Shown here piece by piece: positions 35,500 to 46,856 of a stretch of DNA of 64,000 nucleotides. Origin of the DNA: Phocoena phocoena (taxonomy: Eukaryota; Chordata; Mammalia; Artiodactyla; Phocoenidae); NCBI RefSeq assembly GCF_963924675.1, contig NC_089221.1:133280263-133344262 (forward strand). The letters run 5' to 3'. The translations under genes and the position numbers were made by a program. A model generated the notes under the pieces. It searched no databases, had not been told where the DNA came from, and saw nothing but the letters and a program-made list of their open reading frames with translations. Position 1 is the first letter of the stretch. Every line of letters begins with the position of its first letter.

Positions 35500-36055
35500 A
35501 CTCCAGCCATAAGTCTCTCCCATGTTCAATCCTTTGGCTTTGACTAATCTGTGAATATTCATGGTTTCGGATGACCAACACATTTCTCCCCCGTGGTGAT
35601 GAAACATGAAATAGCCCCATCTTGTCCCCTAAGCTCTGAGGTACCAATCAAGCCTCTCACCCAAAGGGAGAGCCCTAGGTCCAAGGTTATGGCAACTGGT
35701 TCAGGGTCAGAACATGATCCTAACAGAACCTTTCCCTCAAGGCTATCTGCTGAAATTCATAAGAATTATTGTCTCTTGACTTTGCTGCCATAGTACTACA
35801 AGGGTCTAAGTTTGGGACAGCCAACACCCCTGACAAATGTGCTCACTGGAGACACATAGAGCCCGTCTTTAATAAGGGGACAGGCAATGGAGAGAGACGC
35901 AGATTGAGAGCTGGGAGTCCTCATGGTCTTCCCTGAGCCCTGCATCTCACAATACCTCTCATCCTCACTAATTATACAAACCAATAAATCCAAATTATTT
36001 CAGCAGGTTGTGTTTCTGCCATTTACCACAGGAATCCTAATGTAATAGGCAACTA
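35500..36055 (+). repeat. MaLR/MLT1-like LTR fragment
   Basis: The 3' end has accaataaatccaaattatt, caggttgtgtttctgccatt and aatcctaatgtaat, which follow the MLT1 LTR end. The 5' limit is uncertain. Confidence 0.45.
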
Positions 36056-36815
36056 CTTCTGCCCAAAGACAACCAAGGCAGGGCCACTTGGTAGCTCTAT
36101 AACCCTCAGCCTGGTACCAGAGAGATTCAGATTGCTGGTTCACTAGATGCTGGCTGGTTGGGGGGCACCTAGGCCCTTTACACTTTGATCTTGGCTGTTA
36201 GGGCTTCACCTACAATCAGACATTGCTAAGAAGAAACCTAGGGAAGGTCTGGTACAAAACCAAGACACTCTACCTTCCATTACCTCTGGGGCTGGCTAGG
36301 TACAATAACTTGCCATGTGATTTCAGTTAAGTCCTTCGTACCCTAAAATCCCCCACCTTAAAATGAGGAAATTGGCCTTTCTGAACAACCCTCCCCATTC
36401 TCTGATTCCTGAGCTTAGGTCTAGTCCAATTCTTCCAGGAAAATGAGCATTTTTAGTCCATCACTTTGGGACCAAGGCGACTGTTTTCACAGAGCAATAT
36501 GTGATTTTGTTTTGAAAAATCTAATCTCTGAGCCACATGCAGAGGCAGGAGTCTGCTATTTACATTGGACTTCTCATTCTGTCCTGGCTTGGGCAGCCTC
36601 CACACACCTGGCAGGGATGGGCTAAGGGGAATGACAGCACTTTGTTTTTACTGCGGTTACATGCGTCTCATGAAATATCCCAAGTGCTTCTTGAAAAACA
36701 TAACCAGGAAGTATGAAAAGGAGATTTACAAATGTCTTAGAGGCCAGCATAACCGATGAGGAATTCTAAAGTTGGCTGAAGATGTTATTTTCTTGTTTCC
36801 TATAAAAGTACCTTA
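36056..36815. other. Gene-free stretch
   Basis: I see no convincing exon or repeat. Short ORFs at 36443-36759 lack motifs. Confidence 0.5.
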
Positions 36816-36820
36816 CTTTA

Positions 36821-37146
36821 CTTTACTTATTATTTATTTATTATTTTTGACTGTGGTGGGTCTTCGTTACTGTGCGCAGGCTTTCTCTAGTTGCCACGAG
36901 CAGGGGCTACTCTGTTGTCGTGTGCAGGCTTCTCATTGCGGTGGCTTCTCTTGTTGCAGAGCACGGGCTCTAGGTGCACGGGCTTCAGTAGTTGCGGCTC
37001 GCGGGCTCTACAGCGCAGGCTCAGTTAGTTGTGGCGCACGGGCTCAGTTGCTCTGCAGCACGGGGGATCTTCCCAGACCAGGGCTCGAACTCATATCCTC
37101 TGCATTGGCAGGCAGATTCTTAACCACTGCACCACCGGGGAAGACC
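36821..37146 (-). mobile_element. CHR-type SINE, long form, reverse orientation
   Basis: On the minus strand the head is ggtcttccccggtggtgcag with the long-form module and the cgcaactactgaagcccg region. The 3' tail is AT-rich rather than pure poly(A). A weak target-site duplication (aaagtaccttac near 36805-36815 against gaaataccttat near 37147-37158) is consistent with age. Confidence 0.88.
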
Positions 37147-37444
37147 GAAATACCTTATTTTTAAAAATCAAATCAGATCAAGAAGTTCTCTGGCACTGGT
37201 TTCTTGTTTCCGACACTTGGCCCCATTTCTCGTGAGCTGTTATTCATGGACTATTATGGCTACAATATGGATAAGGATCAACACGGAGTTTCTCAGCTAG
37301 GGTACCGTTAGCATTTTAAGTGAGATTTTTGTTTTTGCTTCATGTCCCCTGCATTGCAAGACATTCACCATCCTAGCTAAATGCCAGTCCCCCACCATTG
37401 CAACAGTCAAAAAATACCTCTGTGCATTTCCAATAACCCAAAGG

Positions 37445-37615
37445 GGGCTTTCCAAGTCTCATTTTACATTTTCCAAGTCTCATTTTACAAATGGGTTGAG
37501 GCCCAGACATGGGAAAGTGACAAGATTTCCCAAGACCACACAAGTAAGATAGGGGAAGGAATGGATCTGAAGCCACATATTTTGACCATCCAATCCTAGT
37601 CATCTTTATACTACC
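37445..37615 (-). repeat. MIR remnant with a 21-bp internal duplication
   Basis: The text cattttacaaatgggttgag, cccagacatgggaaagtgac and aagaccacacaagtaagata is reverse-complement MIR. The unit tttccaagtctcattttaca occurs twice in tandem (37449-37469 and 37470-37490). Confidence 0.7.
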
Positions 37616-39555
37616 TTAACCCATCTCTGATAGCTGTGGGTTTCAATTCTACAGCTGATGCTATAAGACAACTGACAATGAAGTTATTACTATTAATGCC
37701 AATACCAACCATTGCCTCCCAATTATACTTTGATTGCACTTGATACATTCTTACAATGCAGTTCAGCAAGTTTTTTCATCCTCATGAGGGTCTTCATTAC
37801 CATAAGTAGCTCATCTTACTTGCACTGGTTAGTGGACAAGCAGTAGCCTATCAGAATCCAAGAGCAGCGTTCTAATTCTTGATCATTGGCTCTCAAGGAA
37901 GCAGAGAGAGGAGCTGGTGGGAGTACCCCCAGAAGACAGAGACTAAAGATATTCAGCAACTTGGGAAGCTACTTTGTCCGTAAAATCCTAGCATTTCTGA
38001 TATTTGGAGCACTGTTTGGTCAATGTTTATGTCTTCCCATGAATTGTTCCTATTGGGTGACCCGCAAGTGGTCTGCAATACCTAGAGGCGGCCGGGTCTA
38101 AATATCTAGCAGTAATAACATATTACGGTGAAATCTGCTCATCCTTTGCCTGTTACAGCTCACCAAGTCCCATCCCGTTACTAGGTTCAAGAGGAGGAAA
38201 TAAACAGAAAGGAAAAGAAATATGCTCCATTAATTAAAGTTAGTGATATCTGCATTGCACTCTCCTGCTACAAAAGAGTCGCTGGCAACCAGAATAGAAA
38301 AATCTGCCTGCATGTCATGTGTCTCTGACTCTTCCTCACACTCACGTACACCTGATCCATCAATATTGTATGAAGGTGAAAAAGGACAGAGCCTTCAAGA
38401 CTCTGTGTTCTCATGGTATTTTCAGAGCAATTCATGAGCCTCTTTTAATGCATTTGCTTTCTTTGAGATGTGCTTCAGACAAGCCCACATGATCAATGAT
38501 GGAGTGATGCCCAGTCACTTTTTCAGAGTTTTGATAGAACAACAGGTCTGGAGTCGCATTTTAATAGCAACACACTCTTATAATCCAGAGTCATTTTTTT
38601 CTTGCACAGGAAAAGCTGTAGCTGAGAGCTACCCAAGTGTTTATCCAAATCCATTCTTCAACAAATATTTGTTGCAAACAAGGAAAAGGCCTGCAAAAAT
38701 TTACTGTTAGCAAGGAGAGTTTAAAAAACAACCATTTGGGATGAGAGAGAGCCAAAAAAAAAAAAAAAAAACAGAGAAACCCTAAAAATAAAGCAATTAT
38801 ATGGCATGCCTTAAAGCTAGTCATAACTATTTTAAATTACTTTGCATATAAATATCAGTTATCCCCATGGGAAAATGTAAAACCCAAAGAGAAATGCCGA
38901 GAAGTGACTGAGGTATAAAGCTGGCATTATAGTTGGTAAAGCTATACCATAGAAAAATGCATTTCCTACACCCCCAACTTGATTTCAGTTCTTTCCCGTG
39001 AAGCATACTGACAAGTAAAACTTTCTGGTGGTGAAAAAACAACAACGGGAAGCAAATCACAATAACTGCATCAGACAAAAATCAATAAGGCGTGTCTTCA
39101 ACTCAATGATTTCCTCTCTGAGGATGAAGCGGGGGCTCACGATGAGGTGTTTGTAAATACACTATCGGTATCTATTTGGTTTGCTTAAACATGATCACCT
39201 CTCAAACCACACCGCTATTTCATTCTCCTTCTCTTAAGGCCTCACCTCCATCCTCAAGAGGTAGTCATCAGAAAATTATCAGGAAGAAGGTTGTGGTCTT
39301 ACTGCAAACTACACATGGTCAAGGAGTAAATTATATTATTTTGAAAAGCTTGCCAGAATGTGGAGAGAAGAGGTTTCAAAGCTTAAGTGAATCAACTTCA
39401 ATCAGTTGAGCTCCAATATTCTTTAATAACGGAAGATCTCAAGTCCTCCAACTCTAAATAATCAAAATCGTCAAGCAAGATAAAATCATTTTTTGTATTC
39501 CCTTGAGACCAAATTTAGCGTGTTATGAGGCCCAGGCAAAGACTTAGGACACCAA
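37616..39555. other. Gene-free stretch
   Basis: No convincing exon or recent insertion is visible. Short ORFs at 38243-38437, 38468-38710 and 39176-39409 show no motifs. An A-run lies at about 38754-38771. Confidence 0.5.
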
Positions 39556-39581
39556 ACTTTTTGGGTGGGTGTGTATATATA

Positions 39582-39633
<52 letters not shown>

Positions 39634-39641
39634 TATATATA

Positions 39642-39680
<39 letters not shown>

Positions 39681-39695
39681 ACTCACCCAAAAAGT
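39556..39695. repeat. AT-rich imperfect palindrome containing TA and CA repeats
   Basis: The outer arms actttttgggtg (39556-39567) and cacccaaaaagt (39684-39695) are perfect reverse complements. Inside them, tgtatatatatgtgtgtgta is mirrored by tacacacacacatatatata around a long TA core. The right arm carries an extra AC run of about 17 units, so the hairpin is asymmetric. Confidence 0.9.
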
Positions 39696-39868
39696 AGGGC
39701 CACTGTTTAAATACATATCAACGACAGAGGAGAAGCCATTTTGGAAGAACAGTCATCAGAAACATTGTGCACAAATAGGCAAGAAATTGACAGTCACTCC
39801 TTCACCAGACTGCACTCAAGCTCCTCTAAGCCCCTTTCAACTAGGTGTCATCCTTGGGCGTTGTTCTT

Positions 39869-40085
39869 TTTTTTTCTTTTTTTTTTTTTTTTGCGGTACG
39901 CGGGCCTCTCACTGTCGTGGCCTCTCCCGTTGCGGAGCACAGGCTCCGGACGCGCAGGCTCAGCGGCCACGGCTCTCGGGCCCAGCCGCTCCGCGGCATG
40001 TGGGATCCCCCCGGACCGGGGCACCGAACACACGTCCCCTGCATCGGCAGGCGGACTCTCAACCACTGCGCCACCAGGGAAGCCC
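39869..40085 (-). mobile_element. CHR-type SINE, short form, reverse orientation
   Basis: This is a complete copy with CpG sites largely preserved (gcggcatgtgggatcccccc, cgctccgcgg), suggesting recent insertion. The target-site duplication GGGCGTTGTTCTT lies at 39856-39868 and 40086-40098. Confidence 0.97.
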
Positions 40086-40679
40086 GGGCGTTGTTCTTAA
40101 GAGCAAGAATCTAGCTAATTCATGGAGAATCCCCTACCCTCTGAGGGTAACTGTTTTCTGATCCAATTCCTCACCCACTTCCATCCCCCACGTGATAACC
40201 ATCACTCTGGCCAGCCTTCAGCAAGAATCCTGTTAAACTGGTTTAGTCAGAAATCCCCCTTTGCCCCTGATGTTGCCTATTAGTAATTTCCCACCCACTG
40301 ACTCCCACCCAGAGCCCCTTAGCTCTAAATCCTAACTTGGCTGTGTTACATTCAGAATTGAGCACAGATCTACCCTGAGGTCTCCATGTTCCCCTACTGC
40401 AATAGTTCCTGAGTAAATCTGTTTTCAGCATTTTAACTGCTTTCCAGCTCTAGTTTGCTTAGACAAAATTGCAAAAGTACAATAAATAAGAAAAAGCGTC
40501 CATGAAAGGGCATTTCTTGGATGGATTTCATGTATGTGAGCACCTGTTTATTGTGGGTTTTTTCCCCACCAATTGATCTTTAACATTTAAGAGAGGCATG
40601 GATGCAAACGTGTCTTATGTTTTTGATAGCTCAAACATTACTTCTCAAAAATTCTTTCTCTTCGTTCTCTCTTTCACAG

Positions 40680-40741
40680 AAGTTTGTGATGGCTACAGGA
40701 ATTCAGAATTTCCTACGGCTCCCATGCACCATGCCTTAAAG
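40680..40741 (+). other. Exon-like segment, weak candidate
   Basis: A long pyrimidine tract (ttctttctcttcgttctctc) and CACAG immediately precede this 62-bp segment, and GTAGCT follows it. One frame is open throughout (VCDGYRNSEFPTAPMHHALK). The acceptor looks strong and the donor weak. I recognise no protein, and an isolated acceptor-like tract can arise by chance. Confidence 0.2.
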
Positions 40742-41530
40742 GTAGCTCTCCTTTATTTGGAAAGGGAGCTACACTGCAGTAAAATATGACCATCCTACGT
40801 ATCTGATCTGAAAAGAAACTTGCAAGGTACTCAGGTCACTTTGAGCCTAATCGCTTCAAGTTTTTTCCACCTGGAGTCTTATTCAGTCATCAGTGAGGTT
40901 CAGAATGCTGTTCTAATAACATTTTCTCTCAGTCATCTTAGGAAGTGCTAGGAAAGTAGAAGGAAACATTTGGAAAGACTTTTAACAACAAAATCCAGAA
41001 GAGGTATTTGTGATGTGAGGGTGGGTCAAGGGAAGAAGAAAGTTTTAACGTTATAGGAAATGTAGTTAACCCAGAAAATGCCAGTCCTCATATATCCTGT
41101 TTTATTAAAGATGTGGAGCTTGTTTTTGAAACTGTCTGTATTGTAGGATGTAGAGCAGTGAGATAATCCAGAAAGGCAGGGAGGAGGACCTAGGTTCTAG
41201 CCTCTATTCTGACCATTTGGGTCTAGTAACAGGCACTCAGGGGAAATGATAAGAGCTCCACCTGGAAAGGGAGGGGGTGGGAAGGGTGGACAGACAGCCC
41301 ACAGAATCCATTAAATGTCCAGCTCAGGCACGGTGATGTTATCCCTGGGCAAGGCAACCCAGCAAAGGTTTTGAAGAAAGTGAGGACCTTGATTGGAGCT
41401 GTGGTTTAAACAACTCCCTGGAAGCCTTGGTCTCTGATGAATCAATGCGGGGGAAACACCATAGGCTGAGAAACCAGTCAAGAGGTTACTGTGATATTCA
41501 GGCTACAATGAGGGCCTAAAACGGACAATG

Positions 41531-41578
41531 GAAACGTTAACTGAAACGTTAACGGAAACGTTGACGGAAACGAGGAAG
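41531..41578. repeat. 12-bp tandem repeat with CpG
   Basis: Three close copies of GAAACGTTAACG/T and a fourth decayed copy lie head to tail. Each unit has a CpG and an AACGTT-type near-palindrome. Confidence 0.9.
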
Positions 41579-42799
41579 CCCCGGAACGCAAGGCAAGACA
41601 TACGATGCTGTTTAGAACGTGCTGGCTTCCAAGAATGGCATTAGAAACAGAGCTGTTTGCAACAGCAGAACATGAGGGAGAACATGGTAACAGGATATCA
41701 GAAAGACAGAACCCGAGTATCAGCTATAATTCACCGAGTTGCCACCAGGCTCCAGACACCTTTAACAATAAATGAGGTACTGAAAGAGCAGATTCAGCCA
41801 CACAGCTAAACCTTATGTAACTTGCTGCAAGAACAAGGCAAAAAGCACAAATGGCTTTTAGGAGCCGCCCTGCTCAGTAGGCCAGGCCTGGAAATAGTTT
41901 TACGCATTCCCAGCCTCCCTCCCTTAGCAAACTCTTTCCCCTTCTACTTGGGTTGCTCGGCGACAGTGCCAGCAGGTGTTAGGTGACTCCGATACTCTAT
42001 GGACCCTTTCCCTAGGTGAAGGCCCTGCCAGCTCCTGAATGCAGCCACTGACGCCAGGGCAGCTCTCCCCAATCCGGAGAGAGATGTTTTCTGCTGCAAC
42101 CTCTCAGCCCATCTCCCAGAACCTGAACGCTGGTGGTTCATTCCTCTGCCTCCACAAAACCTTCTTAGTTCCCCTCTGTCTTCATGGCTCCCAGTTTGGC
42201 AAAAACATCTCCTCTCAGTAAGAATTTCTAGAAGACTCCAAAGTTTGGGCCTGACCAGCTTTCACGCAGACTGTTCTTTCGTCTAGCTTTGGGGAACCAT
42301 GAGCTTCCGAATCCCATGTATCCCACTCTGTTCCCTAAAACTGCAAGTTCAAGATACCGGGAAACATCCTAAAAGCCCACCAACTCGTGACGGTTATTCA
42401 ATTATGAATTCTCCAGACAGGTGAGCACCATTTAATGCTTTAAAAACTCTCCATGAAGCTTATCTATGTATGCTGGGGTGAAACCACCACTACACGCTCA
42501 GTGCAATGAGGAAGAAAAACGCACAGGAATGTGTATTGCACTCTTTCAGCTACAAAGGGGGCTGTAGATGGTTGCACTTGTATCAGATAGCTCTGGTTGA
42601 ACACTGCTTTTAAATTCTGTGGTCAATCTCAGAATTCAGTGCCCAAAGGTTTGCCCCAGTTGTGAACAAGTCAGGGGAAACAAAACTTACAGTGAAATTT
42701 CTAGTCACTGTTTGACTTCTTCTTTTCTATGGAAATTGGTTAAAAACTAGTTTTCTGTTAATGGCTTGTTACCAGGATACCATGTTTCCAATTACTCAC

Positions 42800-42938
42800 A
42801 AAGAGCAGAGATGATTAACCCTGCGATTTTATTCCAGTGGGACTGTTCAAAATCATACTTCTTGCCATCCACAGAGGTTAAGTAGTGAATTATGAATGGC
42901 ACAACAATAATGAAATTCTCAGAACGAACTTCCGGAAG
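42800..42938 (-). other. Exon-like open segment, weak candidate
   Basis: On the minus strand this segment is open, with protein-like composition (for example IHYLTSVDGKKYDFEQSHWN). Directly after 42800 it is followed by GTGAGT, a good splice donor. The upstream side has a pyrimidine patch (cttcctcattgttttgt) but no ideal acceptor. The same frame also simply stops three codons later. I do not recognise the protein. Confidence 0.25.
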
Positions 42939-43105
42939 CTTCAAATAGGTTTTTACAAAACAATGAGGAAGCCCCCAGAGCCTCAATCAGAGAATTTGCC
43001 CTAATTCCATGCAACAAACACTGTTAAGTCAGAGTATCTGAGAGACTATAGAAATAAATGCAATAGGAACAAATAACAACAGTATCCACTGCCAAATTAA
43101 CTTAC

Positions 43106-43173
43106 CTGGAGCCTCTTCCGAAACTTCCACCAAAAGGGGATTTGTTACCAAACGCTGACCTGCGCGGCTCTCT
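43106..43173 (-). other. Exon-like segment with canonical splice-site flanks
   Basis: On the minus strand, cttccctttctgcag ends just before this 68-bp segment and GTAAGTT follows it. Both match splice consensus well. Two frames are open, one reading SAFGNKSPFGGSFGRGS and the other ESRAGQRLVTNPLLVEVSEE. Joining to the segment at 42800-42938 needs a poor internal acceptor to keep a frame. I cannot call a gene. Confidence 0.25.
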
Positions 43174-43300
43174 CTGCAGAAAGGGAAGCCGACTGAAAAT
43201 GGCCGTCCCACCTCGTTCTTCTTATAATGAGTTCACACGGGATCCGTGAGGCCCTGACTCAGGTGAGTCCACCAGGTGCAGGTCATTAAGAGGCAGCGCT

Positions 43301-43496
43301 GGGCTTCCCTGGTGGCGCAGTGGTTGAGAGTCCGCCTGCCGATGCAGGGGACACGGGTTCATGCCCTGGTCCGGGAAGATCCCACATGCCGCGGAGCGGC
43401 TGGGCCCGTGAGCCATGGCCGCTGAGCCTGTGCTCCACAACGGGAGAGGCCACAACAGTGAGAGGCCCGCGTACCGCAAAAAAAAAAAAAAAAAAA
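43301..43496 (+). mobile_element. CHR-type SINE, short form with 15-bp deletion
   Basis: This is a complete insertion with the target-site duplication AAGAGGCAGCGCT at 43288-43300 and 43497-43509. The body goes directly from gccgctgagcct to gtgctccacaacggg, lacking about 15 bp (cgcgtccggagcct region) present in the other short copies. Confidence 0.96.
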
Positions 43497-43599
43497 AAGA
43501 GGCAGCGCTAGTGCTGCCAGTGCTAGGAAGGATGGAACACTGAGCCTGGGCTCTGGTTGCAGCCCCCCCCCTTCACCGGGAAGCCAGGTAAAAGCTGTA

Positions 43600-43725
43600 G
43601 TAGCACCTGTGGGCACGTCAGAAATGCAGAGTCATAGGCCCTGCCCCAGACCTACAGAATCTGCATTCTAACAAGATCCTCAGGCAATTCACAGGCACAT
43701 ACAATCTGAGGAGCACTAAGGGTGA
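43600..43725. repeat. MER5A-like hAT-Charlie element
   Basis: The segment gaaatgcagagtcataggcc, ccagacctacagaatctgca, ttctaacaagatcctcaggc and caatctgaggagcact fits the MER5A core. Confidence 0.7.
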
Positions 43726-44866
43726 GCAGCATTAATGAGAAATGCTGGCTGCACTGAATACAAAGAAGTAGAAAAGAGGAGGCCCTCTCTTTTCAGCTTA
43801 GCCTTACAAAACGTTCAACACTTAGTATTTTCTCAAATCTTGGCATGACACTGATGCTTTGGGAAGACAGTCCTGCAGAGAAGCACAACATCCCAGCTCA
43901 CCCTGCATCCAGGGGAGGAGGATAGAAGAAGCCTGCAATGAAGGCTGAATCACGAACTCGGTCTTCAGTCAGGCAAGTTCTCTGCCCTTTCCCACCTCAC
44001 TTACCCATCAGTAACATGAGGACTTCAGAACTAGACCATCTTCTAAGCCCCAGCTTAGGCAGTGAAGGTCCACCGTCCTCTCAATGAGAAAAATAACCTC
44101 CACTAAGACGTCTCCAGATCACAGATAAAAATGCCCTTCAATTTCCCCCTTTATTGACCACTGGATTACACAGGGCACCTGTGCCAGAGCCTCTTTAGCT
44201 CTTTTTGGCTTTCCTAGTTGGGCCTAGCCGCCCATCACTCCGCCAGAAGACCCTACATTTAATTGGGGCCAGCTGGTCTGCATCTCCCTGACTGCTTCAG
44301 GGAGCCCTCTTAGTAACTCCAAAGACACAGATGTCAGGAAGCCTGAGCTTTCCTCGAGGTATCTGGCTCCTTCCCAGAAAGAAGGCAAACACACACACAT
44401 GCATACCTACAGAATCTGCGAAGATGAAATAGTTTAGCTTTTTTGGTATTTGTCACGTAGGGATAACCATCTTGGTTTTCCACAAGCCACAATGGCTATC
44501 AGTATAGCTGATTACTTTAAACACAGAATCCAGGGTAAAATGTCTCTTTAAACTTGATCCTTAAAGATCAAGTACCCTAAATTATATTTAAATATCCCTT
44601 TTATAATACCCTGACACCTTAGCCTTCAGGCCCTGAATATCACCATTATTAGCAAAACCATTCCACCTGCTCTCTAGAAGTTTCCTTGAGGTTATGGATC
44701 ACAGATCTGCTTTCTGGTCACTTTTATGTACTGGGACTGCCTCTTCTTCTAAGCCCCTCAGCACCCCTCTTCTTTAGCATAGGCTTCTAGCTTTTGTTCT
44801 CTAGTTAAGCATCCCCAGTTCCTCTTAAGATGTTTAAAATTTCTTTAGTAGGCTCACAACCCTTTT
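43726..44866. other. Gene-free stretch
   Basis: I see no exon or recent transposon. Some segments near 44640-44840 may belong to very old repeats but are too diverged to name. Confidence 0.45.
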
Positions 44867-44879
44867 AAAGACTAGCACA

Positions 44880-46856
44880 GAGGGGGGGCCTTCAAGATGG
44901 CAGAGGAGTAAGAAGTGGAGATCACCTTCCTTCCCCAAAATACATCAAAAATACATCTACACGTGGAACAACTCCTACAGAACACCTACTGAACGCTGGC
45001 AGAAGACCTCAGACTTCCCAAAAGGCAAGAAACTCCCCATGTACCTGGGTAGGGCAAAAGAAAAGAGAAAAAACAGAGACAAAAGAATAGGGACAGGACC
45101 TGCACCTCTGGGAGGGAGCTGTGAAGGAGGAAAAGTTTCCACACACTAGGAAGCCCCTTCACTGGTGGAGATGGGGGTAGAGGTGGGGGGAAGCTTTGGA
45201 GCCACGGACGAGAACGCAGCAACAGGGGTGCAGAGGGCAAAGCAGAGAGATTCCTGCACAGAGGATCAGTGCCGACCAGCACTCACCAGCCCAAGAGGCT
45301 TGTCTGCTCACCCGCTGGGACGGGTGGGGGCTGGGAGCTGAGGCTCCCGCTTCAGAGGTTGGATCCCACGGAGAGGACTGGGGATGGCGGCGTGAACACA
45401 GCCTGAAGGGGGCTAACGCGCCGCAGCTAGCCAGGAGTGTGTCCAGGAAAAGGTCTGGAGCTGCCGAAGAGGCAAGAGACCATTGTTTTGGAGTGCGTGA
45501 GGAGAGGGGATTCAGAGCACCATCTAAACGAGCTCCAGAGACAGGCGCAAGCTGTCCCTATCAGCTCAGACCGCAGAGACGGGCATGAAACGCTAACGCT
45601 GCTGCTGCAGCAGCCACCAAGAATTCAGTGTGCAAGCACAGGTCACTAAGCACACCTCCCCTCCAGAGAGCCTGTGCAGCCCGCCACTGCCAGGGTCCCG
45701 TGATCCAGGGACAACTTCCCCAGGAGAACAAATAGCATGCCTCAGGCTGTTGCAATGTCACCTCAGCCTCTGAAACAGCAGGCTCACCCCACATTTCCAA
45801 TTATAACAACTGTACCCCTCCCTCCTCCTGGCCTGAGTGAGCCAGAGCCCCCTAATCAGCCACTGCTTTCACGCCTTCCTGTCTGGGTAGGAACAGAAGC
45901 CTGAGGGCAAGCTACACGCAAAGGCGGATCCAAAACCAAAGCTGGACCCCAGAACTTGTGGGAACAAAGAAGAGAAAGGGAAATTTCTCCCTGCAGCCTC
46001 AGGAGCAGTGGATTAAATCCCTACTATCTACTTGAGGAAACCTGCATCTGTGGAATACCTGAACAGACAACAAATCAACCCAAAATTGAGGCAGTGGACA
46101 CTGGGAGCAACTGTAGACTTGGAGTTTGCTGTCTGTGACTGACTTGTTTCTGATTTTTATGTTTATCTTAGTATAGTTTTTAGTGCTTGTTATCATTGGT
46201 GCATTTGTTTATTGGTTTGGTTGCGCTCTTCTTTTTTTTATTACTTTAAAGTTTTTTTATTTTAATAATTTTTTAATATCCTACTGCAATATTTTTTTTA
46301 TTTATCTATTTGTGTATTTATTATTATTATTCTTTCTTTTTTCTCCCTTTTCTTCTGAGCCATGTGGCTGACAGGGTCTTGGTGCTCTGGGGTGGTGTCA
46401 GGCCTAAGCCTCTGAGGTGGGAGAGCCAAATTCAGGACATTGGACCACCAGAGACCCCCTGGCCCCATCTAATATCAATCAGTGAGAGCTCTCCCAGAGA
46501 TCTCCATCTAAACACTAAGACCCAGCTCCAACCAAGGGTCAGCAAGCTCCAGTGCTGGACGCCTCAGGCCAAAAAACTAGCGAAAGGAATACAACCCCAC
46601 CCGTTAGCAGAGAGGCAGCCTAAAATCATACTAAGTACACAGACACCCCAAAACACACCACCGGATGCAGCCCTGCCTACAAGAAAGACAAGATCCAGCC
46701 CCACTCACCAGAACACAGGCACCAGTTCCCTCAACCAGGAAGCCTACACAAGCCCCTGAACCAACCTTACCCACTGGGGGCAGACACCAAAACCAACAGG
46801 AACTACGAACCTGCAGTCTGCAAAAAGGAGACCCCAAACACAATAAGTTAAGCAAA
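44880..46856 (+). promoter_or_regulatory. L1 5'UTR with presumed internal promoter (copy C)
   Basis: About 2 kb of leader is collinear with the leader of copy A. It has a G+C-rich first kilobase, then a T-rich part (46180-46350), then a stretch just before ORF1. Promoter activity is inferred from L1 biology only. Confidence 0.7.

Larger units (their letters stand above)
40099..42790. other. Gene-free stretch with one exon-like segment and a 12-bp repeat
   Basis: Apart from the candidate exon at 40680-40741 and the tandem repeat at 41531-41578, listed separately, I see no gene or clear transposon. Confidence 0.45.

Noticed and set aside
39565..40161. A 198-codon plus-strand ORF
   Set aside because: Its translation is the TA/CA microsatellite (repeated YI and HT) followed by the antisense SINE. 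It is not a gene.
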